NCBI RefSeq assembly: GCF_001039005.1
Contig: NZ_LDWR01000050.1
Location: forward strand, 124,001 to 188,000
Direction: 5' to 3'
DNA length: 64,000 bases
Source of the DNA: Burkholderia cepacia
Lineage (GTDB): Bacteria > Pseudomonadota > Gammaproteobacteria > Burkholderiales > Burkholderiaceae
Positions 7,784 to 17,341 of this stretch are shown here, piece after piece. How positions within the stretch are numbered: the first letter of the stretch is position 1; the number at the start of each line of letters is the position of its first letter. Under the pieces are notes generated by a model that saw nothing but the letters and a program-made list of their open reading frames with translations, did not search any database and had not been told where the DNA came from. The position numbers and the translations under genes are program-made.

Positions 7784-8988
7784 CGGTCGCCGGCCAGAGC
7801 CCGCATCTGTCCCGCGCCGCGATCGCGGCGCTTGCGCTGGCGGCGGGCGTGTCGATCGCCAACGGTTATGCGCTGCAGCCGTCGCTGTCGGTCATCGCGA
7901 GCGACTTCGGCGTGCCCGCATCGCGGATGACGACCCTCGCCTCCGTGACGATGCTCGGTTATCTGGCCGGCCTTGCACTGCTGGTCCCGCTGGCTGACCG
8001 GTTCAGTCCGCGCACGCTTATTTCGGCGCAAATGGGCATGCTCGCGTTATTGCTTGCATGCGCGTCGTGGTCGTCCGGGCCGCTCACGCTCGGCATCGCC
8101 TTGTTCCTGGTCGGTGCGGCGACGACGGTCGCGGCGCAGTGCAGCACCGTCGTCGGAAAACACGCGGAGCCGCACCGACGTGGCGCGGCGATGGGCGTCG
8201 TATCCGCGGGCATTTCCGCCGGCATCCTGCTGAGTCGCTTCGTCGGTGGCGTGTTGTCGCAATGGTGCGGGTGGCGCGGCGCGTTGCTTGCGCTGGCCGG
8301 ATGCGTTGCACTGGCTGCCGTTGGCGGTGCATCGCTTATGCCGGGCGACCGACCGCTGGGGCGGCCGCCCGGCTATGCGACTACGATCGTTGCCATTCCG
8401 CGTCTGCTGCGCGACAGCGTTCAACTGAGGCGCCGTACCTGCGCCGGCATGCTGTGGTTCTTCGCGTTCAATCTGGTATGGGTGGGGCTTGCGATCCGTC
8501 TGGCCGAGCCGCCCTATGGCATGAGTGCGGCGGCGATTGGCGCGTACAGTCTCGCCGGCGTGCTTGGCCTTGGCGTCACGCGTGTCGCCGGAAAATTCAC
8601 CGACCGATTCGGCGATCGTGCCGTCATCCGTTGCGGGCTCGTCGTGGCGGCGCTTTCGGCGTTGCTGCTTGGCGTTGCGCTCGGAAGTCCCGGGTGGATG
8701 GGTGTCGGGTTGGCGACATTCGACGCAGGTTGTTTTGCTGCTCAGGTTGCGAACCAGTCACGTGTCGTCGCGATTCAACCGGCGCGGGCCGGTGCGTTGA
8801 GTGCCGCCTATCTGACGCTCTATTACGCGGCCGGCGCCATCGGCGCCGTGGCTGCGGGGATCCTCAACGAGCGGATCGGGTGGGGTGCGATGATGATCGT
8901 CACGGCTGTTGCGATCACGGCGGCCGGGTTAGTCGGACCCGCACCCGCGCGCGTGGATGCGTCGGGTGAGCCGACGTCCGCCGGTTGA
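7780..8988 (+). CDS. Major facilitator superfamily transporter
   Basis: A 402-residue inner-membrane protein with about twelve hydrophobic segments. The loop between helices 2 and 3 reads PLADRFSPRTLI, a form of the MFS signature, and the repeat half carries KFTDRFGDRAVI. The architecture is that of drug/metabolite efflux members. It overlaps the RidA gene by four bases, and both lie behind the TrmB-type operators. The pair may therefore remove or convert a common toxic metabolite; that role is inference, and no substrate can be read from the sequence. Confidence 0.8.
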   Translation: MTVAGQSPHLSRAAIAALALAAGVSIANGYALQPSLSVIASDFGVPASRMTTLASVTMLGYLAGLALLVPLADRFSPRTLISAQMGMLALLLACASWSSGPLTLGIALFLVGAATTVAAQCSTVVGKHAEPHRRGAAMGVVSAGISAGILLSRFVGGVLSQWCGWRGALLALAGCVALAAVGGASLMPGDRPLGRPPGYATTIVAIPRLLRDSVQLRRRTCAGMLWFFAFNLVWVGLAIRLAEPPYGMSAAAIGAYSLAGVLGLGVTRVAGKFTDRFGDRAVIRCGLVVAALSALLLGVALGSPGWMGVGLATFDAGCFAAQVANQSRVVAIQPARAGALSAAYLTLYYAAGAIGAVAAGILNERIGWGAMMIVTAVAITAAGLVGPAPARVDASGEPTSAG

Positions 8989-8990
8989 AT

Positions 8991-9005
8991 GCGCATGAGA
9001 TGCGC
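8991..9005 (+). terminator. Possible short terminator hairpin after the MFS gene
   Basis: GCGCAT-GAG-ATGCGC forms a six-base-pair hairpin two bases after the MFS stop codon. It lacks a clear T tract. The remaining bases to the Nudix gene (about 270) hold no recognisable gene. Confidence 0.3.
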
Positions 9006-9273
9006 TCTCGTATTCGATCGGAATTTCATTTCTCATGCGTTATCAGGTGTCTCCGATTTGTCGATGGCGATCCGGCACGCGAATTAAAATTTCCGCGACG
9101 CTGACGGATTTTTTTGCGTTGGAGCAGACTGTCGTTTTCGCGCTCTCGTCATTTTCGATCGCATGCGAACACGGCTACACCCGAATTCGCAACAACGACG
9201 CCGTGCCCCGGCAACCCGTATCGGGTTCGGTGTCGTCCGGAGCGCTCGACGGTGCAGGTGTCAGGAGGAAGAC

Positions 9274-9942
9274 ATGGAATCCGGCAGAAGCGTCCCGAAT
9301 ACCGGTGGCTTGCTTGCGAGTGGACAGTCGGATGCCGGGTCGCCGCAGGCCGTCCTGGATACGATCGTACGCGGCGTGGAAGGCTTCCGGATCCCTGCCG
9401 AAACGGATTGGCCCACGGCGAAGCAATATCTTGTGGACGACGACCGACAGTGGAAGTTCTCGGCTGTCCTGGTGGCGATCGTCGCGCGGTGCGAGCCGAC
9501 GATCCTGCTGACCAAGCGTTCGTCGGGGCTCAGCGAATATTCGTCGCATGTGAGTTTCCCCGGCGGGCGTCCGGCGGAATCCGACGGCAGCATTGGCGCG
9601 ACTGCACTGCGCGAAGCGTTCGAGGAAATCCGCCTCGAGCCCGGCGCGATCCGGGTGGTCGGGTGCCTGCCGATTCATAAAACCAGAAAGCGCAATCACG
9701 CCATTTTTCCGGTGATCGGCATCGTGCCGGAATCGGCCGAATGGGAAGCGTCGCCGGCCGAAGTCGAGGCGATCTTCGAGTTTCCGTTCGCCACGCTGCT
9801 GAATCCCGCTCTGCCGCGGCAATACAGTGAAGGCGAACGCACCGGCGCCTGGTACTGGGCCGATCAGACGCAGGACATCTGGGGCGTGACCGCGGTGATC
9901 CTGAAGTCGCTGGCAGGTCTGGTTCTCGATGCCGCGCGATGA
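9274..9942 (+). CDS. Nudix hydrolase, CoA pyrophosphatase (NudL) type
   Basis: A 222-residue cytoplasmic protein. The Nudix box runs from about residue 97: SFPGGRP, then ATALREAFEEIRL. The usual Gly near the end of the box is Arg here, and CoA pyrophosphatases of the NudL group also depart from the strict box (REAEEEV in E. coli). Upstream, ILLTKRSSGLSEYSSHVSFPGG matches the CoA-specific signature that precedes the box in that group. The expected reaction is cleavage of CoA or acyl-CoA to 3',5'-ADP and 4'-phosphopantetheine. The start follows GGAGGA at ideal spacing. The N-terminal 60 residues are longer than in E. coli NudL. Confidence 0.75.
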   Translation: MESGRSVPNTGGLLASGQSDAGSPQAVLDTIVRGVEGFRIPAETDWPTAKQYLVDDDRQWKFSAVLVAIVARCEPTILLTKRSSGLSEYSSHVSFPGGRPAESDGSIGATALREAFEEIRLEPGAIRVVGCLPIHKTRKRNHAIFPVIGIVPESAEWEASPAEVEAIFEFPFATLLNPALPRQYSEGERTGAWYWADQTQDIWGVTAVILKSLAGLVLDAAR

Positions 9943-9981
9943 CAGCGTGCGGCACAGGTCGCGGCCAGGTTCGCGCGCTTC

Positions 9982-10953
9982 TCAATGCGACGACACAAAA
10001 ACCGCATCCTCGAAGGCCTCCGGAATCGCGAAGCTCTCGTGCATGCGCTGCGTTTCCTTCGCCGGCGTCAAGCCGAACAGACGCTTGAATTCCCGGCTGA
10101 ACTGCGACGGGCTCGTATAACCGACCGCGTAGCCGGCCGCTTCCGCCGTCAGGTCCTGGCGCACCATCAGCAGCCGCGCCTGATGCAGGCGCGTCGACTT
10201 CAGGTACTGCATCGGCGACACCTGCGTGATCGCCTTGAAGTGGCTGTGAAAGCTCGGCACGCTCATGCCGGCTTCGTCGGCCAGTTGCGGCACGTCGAGC
10301 GGCTGCGCGTAATCGGCATGGATCACGCGCAGTGACCGGCCGATCCGGCCGAACTGCCCGCGCATCGCCAGCGCGCTGCGCATCGCGCTGCCCTGCGCGC
10401 CGGTCAGCACACGGAAATACAGTTCGCGAAGCAATGCCGGGCCGAGCACCGCGGCTTCGAGCGACTGTTGCATCGCCTCGACGAAACGCAGCACCGATGC
10501 GTGCATCGCTTCATCCATCGGCGTCGACATCATGCTCCTCGGCGCCTGCACGTGTTCCGCCACGCCTTCGCGGTCGATCTGCGCCGCGAGCTCGGCGGCC
10601 ATTGTGAAATCGAGGTGCAGGTACAGCGCGAGAAGCGGGCGCTCGGGCGTTGCGTCGGTTTCCATGCTGAACGGCACGGGCACGGATACAGCCAGGTAGT
10701 GATGCTCGTCGTACAGATAGCGCTCGCCGCCGAAGTAGCCGCGCTTGCACCCCTGGCAGACGATCACGATGCCGGGGTCGTACAGGACCGGCGTGCGCGA
10801 CAGCGCGCGGTTCGAGCGCAGGATGCGGACGCTCGGCAGCGCCGTCAGGTTGTAGCCTTCGTCGGGCGCCAGTGCGCGCAGCAGCGTGACCAGGCGCTTC
10901 CGGTTGCGCGGCGACAGCGACGGAGGCCGGGTGGAGGTAGGTGCGGCGCTCAT
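9982..10953 (-). CDS. AraC-family transcriptional regulator
   Basis: A 323-residue regulator with an AraC_N-type sensor domain (VLYDPGIVIVCQGCKRGYFGG and YLAVSVPVPFSMET) and a C-terminal pair of helix-turn-helix motifs (LADEAGMSVPSFHSHFKAIT and AAGYAVGYTSPSQFSREFKRLFG). It is divergent from an SDR oxidoreductase gene with 93 bases between the starts, an arrangement usual for this regulator subgroup, so the SDR is its probable target. An in-frame TTG four codons upstream is an alternative start. The DNA-binding domain is complete and nothing looks damaged. Confidence 0.85.
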   Translation of the reverse strand: MSAAPTSTRPPSLSPRNRKRLVTLLRALAPDEGYNLTALPSVRILRSNRALSRTPVLYDPGIVIVCQGCKRGYFGGERYLYDEHHYLAVSVPVPFSMETDATPERPLLALYLHLDFTMAAELAAQIDREGVAEHVQAPRSMMSTPMDEAMHASVLRFVEAMQQSLEAAVLGPALLRELYFRVLTGAQGSAMRSALAMRGQFGRIGRSLRVIHADYAQPLDVPQLADEAGMSVPSFHSHFKAITQVSPMQYLKSTRLHQARLLMVRQDLTAEAAGYAVGYTSPSQFSREFKRLFGLTPAKETQRMHESFAIPEAFEDAVFVSSH

Positions 10954-11046
10954 AGTTTTGTGCAAGAAAATCAGCGGAATCGGGCTTATTCGACGTTGGT
11001 CGTCAGACTAGCATGCATGCTTCAATCGACATTCGGGAGAAGCGAA

Positions 11047-11880
11047 ATGGCATCCGGCAACATCATGCTCATCACCGGCGTCAGCAGCGGTTTCGGCCGC
11101 GCGCTCGCCCAGGAGGCATTGGCGGCTGGTCACACGGTGGTCGGTACCGTGAGAAGCGCGCAGGCGGCGCAGGATTTCGAATCGCTGTCCGCGCAGGCGG
11201 CTGTCGCGCGCGTGCTCGACGTGACCGATTTCGAGCGCATCGACGGCGTGGTCGCGGAAATCGAGGCGAACGTCGGGCCTGTCGACGTGCTGGTGAACAA
11301 CGCCGGTTACGGTCACGAAGGCATCATGGAAGAAGCGCCGCTCGCGGAGATGCGCCGCCAGTTCGACGTGAACGTATTCGGCGCGGTGGCGATGATGAAG
11401 GCCGTCGTGCCGCTCATGCGCGTGCGCCGGCGCGGCCGCATTCTGAACATCACGTCGATGGGCGGCCACATCACGATGCCGGGAATCGCTTATTACTGCG
11501 GCAGCAAATTCGCGCTGGAAGGCATTTCCGACACCCTCCGCCAGGAGCTCGAGCCGTTCGGCATTGCGGTGACCGCCGTGGCGCCCGGTTCGTTCCGCAC
11601 CGACTGGGCCGGTCGCTCGATGGCGCGCACGCCGCGCACGATCGCGGACTACGACGCGCTCTTCGATCCGGTCCGCAAGGCACGCGAGGAGAAGAGCGGC
11701 AAGCAGCTGGGCGATCCCGTGAAGGCCGCGCGCGCGATGCTCGCGGCGATCGCGGCGGAACATCCGCCCGCGCACCTGTTGCTCGGCAGCGATGCGCTGC
11801 GGCTCGTGCGGAACAAATTGACGGCGCTGGAAGAGGAAATCCGGGCGTGGGAGGCCGTGACGGTGTCGACGGATGGTTGA
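11047..11880 (+). CDS. Short-chain dehydrogenase/reductase
   Basis: A 277-residue classical SDR. Seen: the NAD(P)-binding TGVSSGFG near the N-terminus, NNAGYG, the catalytic Ser in ITSMGG, and YYCGSK (Tyr and Lys). The start MASGNI follows GGGAGAAG. It belongs to the group commonly annotated as oxidoreductases regulated by an adjacent AraC gene; substrates of this group are unknown. The divergent AraC-family regulator immediately upstream supports inducible expression. The C-terminal 90 residues, with DPVRKAREEKSGKQLGDP, are typical of the longer members. Confidence 0.85.
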   Translation: MASGNIMLITGVSSGFGRALAQEALAAGHTVVGTVRSAQAAQDFESLSAQAAVARVLDVTDFERIDGVVAEIEANVGPVDVLVNNAGYGHEGIMEEAPLAEMRRQFDVNVFGAVAMMKAVVPLMRVRRRGRILNITSMGGHITMPGIAYYCGSKFALEGISDTLRQELEPFGIAVTAVAPGSFRTDWAGRSMARTPRTIADYDALFDPVRKAREEKSGKQLGDPVKAARAMLAAIAAEHPPAHLLLGSDALRLVRNKLTALEEEIRAWEAVTVSTDG

Positions 11881-11904
11881 TTATCGACAGGGCGCGCCGT
11901 CGAG

Positions 11905-11985
11905 GCTGCCGAAATATTGACGCCAACTGTCGATCGTTCGCTGATCCCGTGCCGTGACGCGACCTCGGCGACCGGCACCTTGTCC
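11905..11985 (-). pseudogene. Fragment of an IS3-family orfA transposase helix-turn-helix
   Basis: On the minus strand the translation VPVAEVASRHGISER continues, after a one-base frameshift, as IDSWRQYFGSLD. Together these read like the N-terminal helix-turn-helix of IS3-family OrfA proteins (…GISE-x-(S/T)-(I/F)-Y-x-W-R-x-x-(Y/F)-G-x-L…). Only about 80 bases are recognisable, and no terminal repeat is evident. It marks an old insertion just upstream of the type VI cassette. Confidence 0.4.
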
Positions 11986-12171
11986 GCGTCACGCGGGACT
12001 CCGTCAATTTTCGTCAGATTGTGTCGGAAAACGGCATGGATGCTCGTCGGGCGCCGAATTACCCCCGCAAATTTGATATGCTCGCTGTCACAAATCGGTA
12101 GTGTGACCGTGCTGTGACGCGAGTCGCAAAGCCGAAATCAATACATTGACAACAATATTGAGAGAACGGCT

Positions 12172-14955
12172 GTGTCGATAAGCGAAACAATAAGCAGCTT
12201 CGCGTCGGGGGTGGTCGACTGGAACCGTCGGCCGGTGGCCTTGAATTTCGGCAAGGCGCAAGGCGCATTGGGGCACTTGCTTGCGCTGCAGCATGCGCAC
12301 GTGAACGAAGGGCTGATGACCGGCATTCACGGGCATCTGACCTGTGTGTCGCCCCGCCACAATCTGTCGCCGAGGCTGTTCCTCGGTATCCCCGTCTCAA
12401 TCCGGCTCGTTACCGACCGGGGCCAGTTGCACTTCGTCAACGCCATCATCCAGGACGTGCAGATCGGCCAGAGCGACGGCGAGCTGTGCGTGTACCAGCT
12501 TACGGTGTGCGACGCGTTGTCGTTGATGGACAAGCGCACGAATTCCCGCGTATTCCGCCAGAGCAGCGTCGTCGACATCCTCGCGACGCTGTTCAACGAA
12601 TGGCGTCAGCGCAGCCCCGCGCTGGCCGCCGCTTTCGAATTCGACCTGTCCGGCTTGAGCCGTGACCGGTATCCGGCACGCGAGCTGACTCGGCAGGTCA
12701 ACGAATCGGATGCGAAATTCGTGCGCCGCCTGCTGCGACGCGAGGGCATCACGGTGTTCGCCAAAGCCGGCCGGGGCAAGGGCACGCGCAACAGCGACGA
12801 TGACACGCCCGTGCATACGCTCGTGTGCTGTGACGATCCGATGTCGCTGCCCGAAGCGCCGGCCGGCACGGTACGGCTGCATCCGCGCGATGCAGCTACC
12901 GAGGAGCGCGACACCGTCACGCTGTTCGCACTGCATCAGCGGTTGACGCCGGGGCAGGTCGGCCGTCCGTCGTGGGACTACAAGAAGGCGCGTATCGACG
13001 AGTCGATGGTCGCGACGAGCGTCAATCAGGGCGAGGCCGGCAACGATCTGGCGCAGCTGCTGACCGACGTCGCGATCGACATTCCGCACGCGGGCGACTC
13101 GTGGAGCGATCACGAGCGTCTCACGCGTGCCCGGATGCTCGCGCATCAGTTCGAAGCCGAGCGTTACGACGGCGTGAGCAGCGTGCGCGACCTGGCCGTC
13201 GGCGCATGGATCACGCTGACTGGCGACCCGGAATGGGATATGCAGCCCGCCGATCAGCGGCAGTTCGTGATTGCGTCGATCGACCATGACATCTGGAACA
13301 ATCTGCCGAAGGGGTTGACCGAGCGCGTACAGGCGCTGTTTGCCGCGAGCCGGCACCTCGCCTATCCGTCGCCGTCCCAGCAGCCGGCGGCGGCGACAAC
13401 CGAATCCGATACACGCTACGAGAATCACTTCACCTGCGTGCGGCGCGGCGTACCGCTTGCGCCGGCGTACGACCCAAAGGTCGATCTGCCGCCCGTGCAC
13501 CTGTTGACCGGCACGATCGTCGGTCAGCAGGGTGAGGAAGTGTTCTGCGATGCCGACGGCCGCGTGCGCGTGCGGATCCACGGTCTCGATCCGGCGGACC
13601 ATGCGCATGCGCAGGGCGCGGGCACGAACGACAACGCCGGCGACAGCGCGCCAATCCGTGTCGGGGCGAGTCTCGCGGGCGGCAGCTTTGGTGCGCTCTT
13701 TCTGCCGCGTGTCGGTATGGAAGTCCTGATCGGCAGCCTCGGCGGCGATCCGGACAGGCTGGTCATCATCAACGTGCTGAGCAACGGCGTGAACCCGCCG
13801 GCGGCCTTCACGCACGTCGGCAATCTTCCCGGCAACCGCTACGTGTCGGGGATCAAGACCAAGGAAATCAAGGGGCGCCGGTATAACCAACTGCGTCTCG
13901 ACGATACGCCGGGTCAGATTTCCAGTCAGTTGGCGAGTGAGCATGCGCATTCTCAACTGAATCTGGGGTACCTGACGCAGCCTCGTCAGGACGGCCGAGG
14001 TCAGGACCGTGGAGAGGGCGCGGAATTGCGTACCGACGCGGCCGCCGCGCTGCGGGCTGCGCAGGGCATTCTCCTTACGACCTACGCACGCTCGCAGGCG
14101 AGCGGCGGTCAGCTCGATCGTGACGAGTTGCTGCGACTGCTCGGCGAGTGCACCGAGTTGTTCAAGTCGCTGGGCGACTACGCAGGTCAGCATGGCGGTC
14201 AGGCAACCGATACGGCGGGCCAGCAGGCGGTCGCCGCTGCGTTCAAGGGCTGGACGCCCGGCAGCGGCGCATCGGATTCCGGAACCGGCACGGCGGCCGG
14301 GTCGCAAGCGCTGATGGCGTTCGGCGCGCAAGCCGGCTCGGTCGCGATCACCCCGAAGACCCACGTGACGTACGCCGGCGAGAACATCGACCAGGTCGCG
14401 CAGCAACATGTCCAGCTGACCAGCGGTCAGCGCATCACGCTGCACGGCGGCCGCGGCGTCGCGATGTTCGCGCACAGCGATGGCGTCTCGGCGATCGCGA
14501 ACCAGGGCAAGGTGACGCTGCAGAGCCAGAACGACGACACGCAGATCGATTCCGCGAAGAACATTCAGTTCACGGCGGCCGGCGGCAAGCTCGCTGGCAT
14601 GGCGAGCGACGAGGTGGTCTTCACGACGTCCGGCGGTGCCTACCTGAAACTGCACGGCAGCGATATCGAACTGGGGTGCCCCGGCACCTTCACGGTGAAG
14701 TCGGCCGGGCACTCGTGGCAGGGGCCGGCGAGCATGAGCACGGACATGCCGAAGTTCGATCATGCGCCGCTCGGGCGCGTGCCGAAGCTCGTGCGGGCGA
14801 CCGATGGGCAGGCCGTCGAGGGCATGCAGGCGGAGATCACGAAAGCATCGGGCGAAGTGGTGAAGGGGCAATCCGACGCCGCGGGCAAGCTTGCTCCCAT
14901 CCAGAGCAACCAGTTCGAACCCTTCGTCGTGAATTTCTTCAAGAACAAGATCTGA
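12172..14955 (+). CDS. vgrG: Type VI secretion spike protein VgrG with C-terminal TTR-like extension
   Basis: A 927-residue VgrG starting at GTG after GAGAGAA. Residues 1 to about 420 are the gp27-like part. The gp5-like OB fold begins near 443 (LLTGTIVGQQGEEVFCDADGRVRVRIHG). A Gln/Gly/Thr-rich linker spans about 590-700. A DUF2345 needle follows (TLHGGRGVAMFAHSDG to LGCPGTFTVKSAGHSWQGPASM). The last 60 residues (VPKLVRATDGQAVEGMQAEI…) look like the transthyretin-type extension that carries effectors in other VgrGs. The Tle3 lipase gene starts 19 bases after its stop, so this VgrG is the presumed carrier. No T6SS structural genes are in the window, so this is an orphan VgrG island. Confidence 0.93.
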   Translation: MSISETISSFASGVVDWNRRPVALNFGKAQGALGHLLALQHAHVNEGLMTGIHGHLTCVSPRHNLSPRLFLGIPVSIRLVTDRGQLHFVNAIIQDVQIGQSDGELCVYQLTVCDALSLMDKRTNSRVFRQSSVVDILATLFNEWRQRSPALAAAFEFDLSGLSRDRYPARELTRQVNESDAKFVRRLLRREGITVFAKAGRGKGTRNSDDDTPVHTLVCCDDPMSLPEAPAGTVRLHPRDAATEERDTVTLFALHQRLTPGQVGRPSWDYKKARIDESMVATSVNQGEAGNDLAQLLTDVAIDIPHAGDSWSDHERLTRARMLAHQFEAERYDGVSSVRDLAVGAWITLTGDPEWDMQPADQRQFVIASIDHDIWNNLPKGLTERVQALFAASRHLAYPSPSQQPAAATTESDTRYENHFTCVRRGVPLAPAYDPKVDLPPVHLLTGTIVGQQGEEVFCDADGRVRVRIHGLDPADHAHAQGAGTNDNAGDSAPIRVGASLAGGSFGALFLPRVGMEVLIGSLGGDPDRLVIINVLSNGVNPPAAFTHVGNLPGNRYVSGIKTKEIKGRRYNQLRLDDTPGQISSQLASEHAHSQLNLGYLTQPRQDGRGQDRGEGAELRTDAAAALRAAQGILLTTYARSQASGGQLDRDELLRLLGECTELFKSLGDYAGQHGGQATDTAGQQAVAAAFKGWTPGSGASDSGTGTAAGSQALMAFGAQAGSVAITPKTHVTYAGENIDQVAQQHVQLTSGQRITLHGGRGVAMFAHSDGVSAIANQGKVTLQSQNDDTQIDSAKNIQFTAAGGKLAGMASDEVVFTTSGGAYLKLHGSDIELGCPGTFTVKSAGHSWQGPASMSTDMPKFDHAPLGRVPKLVRATDGQAVEGMQAEITKASGEVVKGQSDAAGKLAPIQSNQFEPFVVNFFKNKI

Positions 14956-14974
14956 CCCGGGGATAAAAATAATC

Positions 14975-17341
14975 ATGGCAGACACAGCCGATACCGCGCC
15001 GGCTAGTCCGGTTGCATCTGAAAACAATCCGTCGGCGCAGGCCGCGACGAACGACGGTGGCGGTCTCGATCCGCGCACGCCTTCAGGCGGTGGGGCGTCG
15101 GGGGGCGCGGACGATTCGCAGAATCGCTATCTGGTCGCCAACGGCAACGGCGTGATGACGCTCAGTCAATCCGACTACATGTGCGTGATGCAAATGCCGT
15201 TGCCGGGCATCGTGATTTTCGTGCATGGGGTCAACTCGGAGGGCGAGTGGTTCGAGCCGGGCGAAGAGGGACTGTGCGCCGGTTTGAACCAGCGGCTCGG
15301 ACGCCTGGACGATCAGTTGACGCATTGCGGACCGAAGGGCGGTCAGATGGGGAAGATGCGTTATATGAAGAGCCTGACGGATGATGGGTTCATCAACCCG
15401 AAGCTTTGGGCCGGAACCTATCTTCAACCGGACGAAAATACCTACTCGCCCGTCATTCATTTCCGTTGGGGCTACAGAGCAAACGCAGAAGAACTGAAAC
15501 GCTACGGCGAATCGATCTTCCTGAACGAACAGAACTACTGGGGTGGTGGCCCATTCGCGAACGGTTGCGGCAGCCTGCCGGACTTGTGGAACGCTGGTGT
15601 CGATCCGCGGATCTTCGGCTTCATTAATGTGCAGGGGCTCAATCCGACCCAGCGTCCGCTCTTCGAGACGCCACCGCGCATGTACAACGTGATGGGGGCG
15701 TTGCGTCTCGCAAAACTCATCGGTTCTATCCGCAAGGTACAGAAGGACGTGCCAATCACGGTGGTGTGCCATAGCCAGGGCAACATGGTCGGCATTGCAG
15801 CCGCGTTCCTCGGGGACCGGCTGTCGGAGACTGCGGGCGTGAGATGCGTGGCCGACACTTATGTACTGGCCAACCCGCCTTACAGCGTCCTCGGCTCCAT
15901 CGAGGGCGACAACTCGCCTTTCATGGAAGACTGGACCGACCGCAACGACAAGGACTCGCAAGGCAACCGTGGGCGGGTGGAATCGAAGGCGCGGGTCAAG
16001 GCCCTGAAAGCGTTCTTCGAACTGATCGCGCAGAGCAAGGATGCCGAGGACCAGCGCGACGCGCTCGACTACCGGATGTCGATGGTAAACATGAAGTCGG
16101 GAGAAGACGGCAAGCCCGCCTACGATCCCGACAACGACCGGAAGCAGTATGGGGTTCAGAACCATACTTACGGCCGCGTGACGCTGTATTCATGCCCGCA
16201 CGACCAGGTGATTTCCGCTGCCCCTGTTCAGGGTATGGGCTGGCGCGGACTGCATCCGGACGAAGTCGCGCTTGTCAAGGGTTCGAGCCTTTTCACGCAA
16301 CGCGTGTTTGCAACCAATTTCCAGGTCGGTCAGGCGGAGCCGGTGACCTACGACACGTGGAAGCACGATTGGCGTTATGGCAAGGGCTCGACGAAACTGT
16401 TCTTTTACCCGACGTCGCCCCCGGCAAAATACAGCCTGGTCAAAGCACTGCGGGGCAACCCGAACTGGTACGGTAAGGTCGGTACCATCGCGGTGGCCCC
16501 CGTGCTGTACATCGTAACGATGGCGACATCGGCGCTGGGCGTGATGCGCGTCAATGCCGAGCCGCCGCAGAAATGCGGCAGCACGCAGGAAAGCTGGCAC
16601 GTGATCTGCGATGCGCCTGGCCTGCCGGAACCGTTCTTCCCGCAGGCGATTCGCTATGGGGCGGTCGTGCAGGTGAAGGACGGCGATGCGCAAAGCGATT
16701 TCAACGAGGACAACGATCCGGTGGCGGCCGCGCGTAACAAGAAGAAGACAACCATCAACACGGCCGATCCGTACGACACTTACAAACCCCACCACGACGA
16801 ACATGCCGCCGAGATGGCTCCCCATGGCGATGCAGATAGTGAGGCGTCACAGCGTTATGAGGATCATGCAATCGCGCGCATGGAGGCGCGGTACAAGAAC
16901 AAATCCGATTGGGTCAAGGACGGTGTGGTCATTGGTGAAGCTAGTCCCAATGCACAAATGCCCGACGGGTATCAGAAGTGGCGGAACAAGCAGATCGTGC
17001 ACATCCTCGATGCAGCAGTGAATAACCCGACGAACCATTCGACGATCATGACCAACCCGATGCATGCCAAGTTGGCGCTGGCCTATGATGTTGCGATTGG
17101 TATTTGTCGAATCTCGTCCGAACAGCTGAACAAGTTTCGAATCGAAGCAGACTGGCGTTTCGGCAAACAGTTGGATGACGATAATCCGAATCATGTTTAT
17201 TCTGAATATTTCGGGTATGGCACGATGAACAAGGAATCGCTTGTTCGTTGGGTAGCTAAAGATGCGGAAGCAAAGCTCCCTGACTCGATAGATGACACAC
17301 GGCAGGGTGGTACATTGCTCGGTATTGGGGGGGCCGTATGA
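14975..17341 (+). CDS. tle3: Type VI secretion phospholipase effector, Tle3 family
   Basis: A 788-residue protein. The disordered N-terminus is rich in Ala, Gly, Ser and Asp. An alpha/beta-hydrolase core follows with FVHGVNSEGEW (oxyanion region, near residue 82) and the nucleophile elbow VVCHSQGNM with Ser267. The C-terminal half matches the DUF3274-type region of Tle3 lipases and includes one hydrophobic stretch (VAPVLYIVTMATSALGV, about 507-523). Tle3 proteins are antibacterial phospholipases delivered by VgrG with the help of a Tla3 adaptor. In the P. aeruginosa prototype, a tli3 immunity gene lies between vgrG and tle3. Here the genes are only 19 bases apart and no tli3 is present. It overlaps the following tla3 frame by four bases. 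Confidence 0.85.
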   Translation: MADTADTAPASPVASENNPSAQAATNDGGGLDPRTPSGGGASGGADDSQNRYLVANGNGVMTLSQSDYMCVMQMPLPGIVIFVHGVNSEGEWFEPGEEGLCAGLNQRLGRLDDQLTHCGPKGGQMGKMRYMKSLTDDGFINPKLWAGTYLQPDENTYSPVIHFRWGYRANAEELKRYGESIFLNEQNYWGGGPFANGCGSLPDLWNAGVDPRIFGFINVQGLNPTQRPLFETPPRMYNVMGALRLAKLIGSIRKVQKDVPITVVCHSQGNMVGIAAAFLGDRLSETAGVRCVADTYVLANPPYSVLGSIEGDNSPFMEDWTDRNDKDSQGNRGRVESKARVKALKAFFELIAQSKDAEDQRDALDYRMSMVNMKSGEDGKPAYDPDNDRKQYGVQNHTYGRVTLYSCPHDQVISAAPVQGMGWRGLHPDEVALVKGSSLFTQRVFATNFQVGQAEPVTYDTWKHDWRYGKGSTKLFFYPTSPPAKYSLVKALRGNPNWYGKVGTIAVAPVLYIVTMATSALGVMRVNAEPPQKCGSTQESWHVICDAPGLPEPFFPQAIRYGAVVQVKDGDAQSDFNEDNDPVAAARNKKKTTINTADPYDTYKPHHDEHAAEMAPHGDADSEASQRYEDHAIARMEARYKNKSDWVKDGVVIGEASPNAQMPDGYQKWRNKQIVHILDAAVNNPTNHSTIMTNPMHAKLALAYDVAIGICRISSEQLNKFRIEADWRFGKQLDDDNPNHVYSEYFGYGTMNKESLVRWVAKDAEAKLPDSIDDTRQGGTLLGIGGAV

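Noticed and set aside
12397..15078. A long minus-strand frame opposite vgrG
   Set aside because: The same composition effect; it has no ribosome-binding site or family motif, and vgrG on the plus strand is unambiguous.
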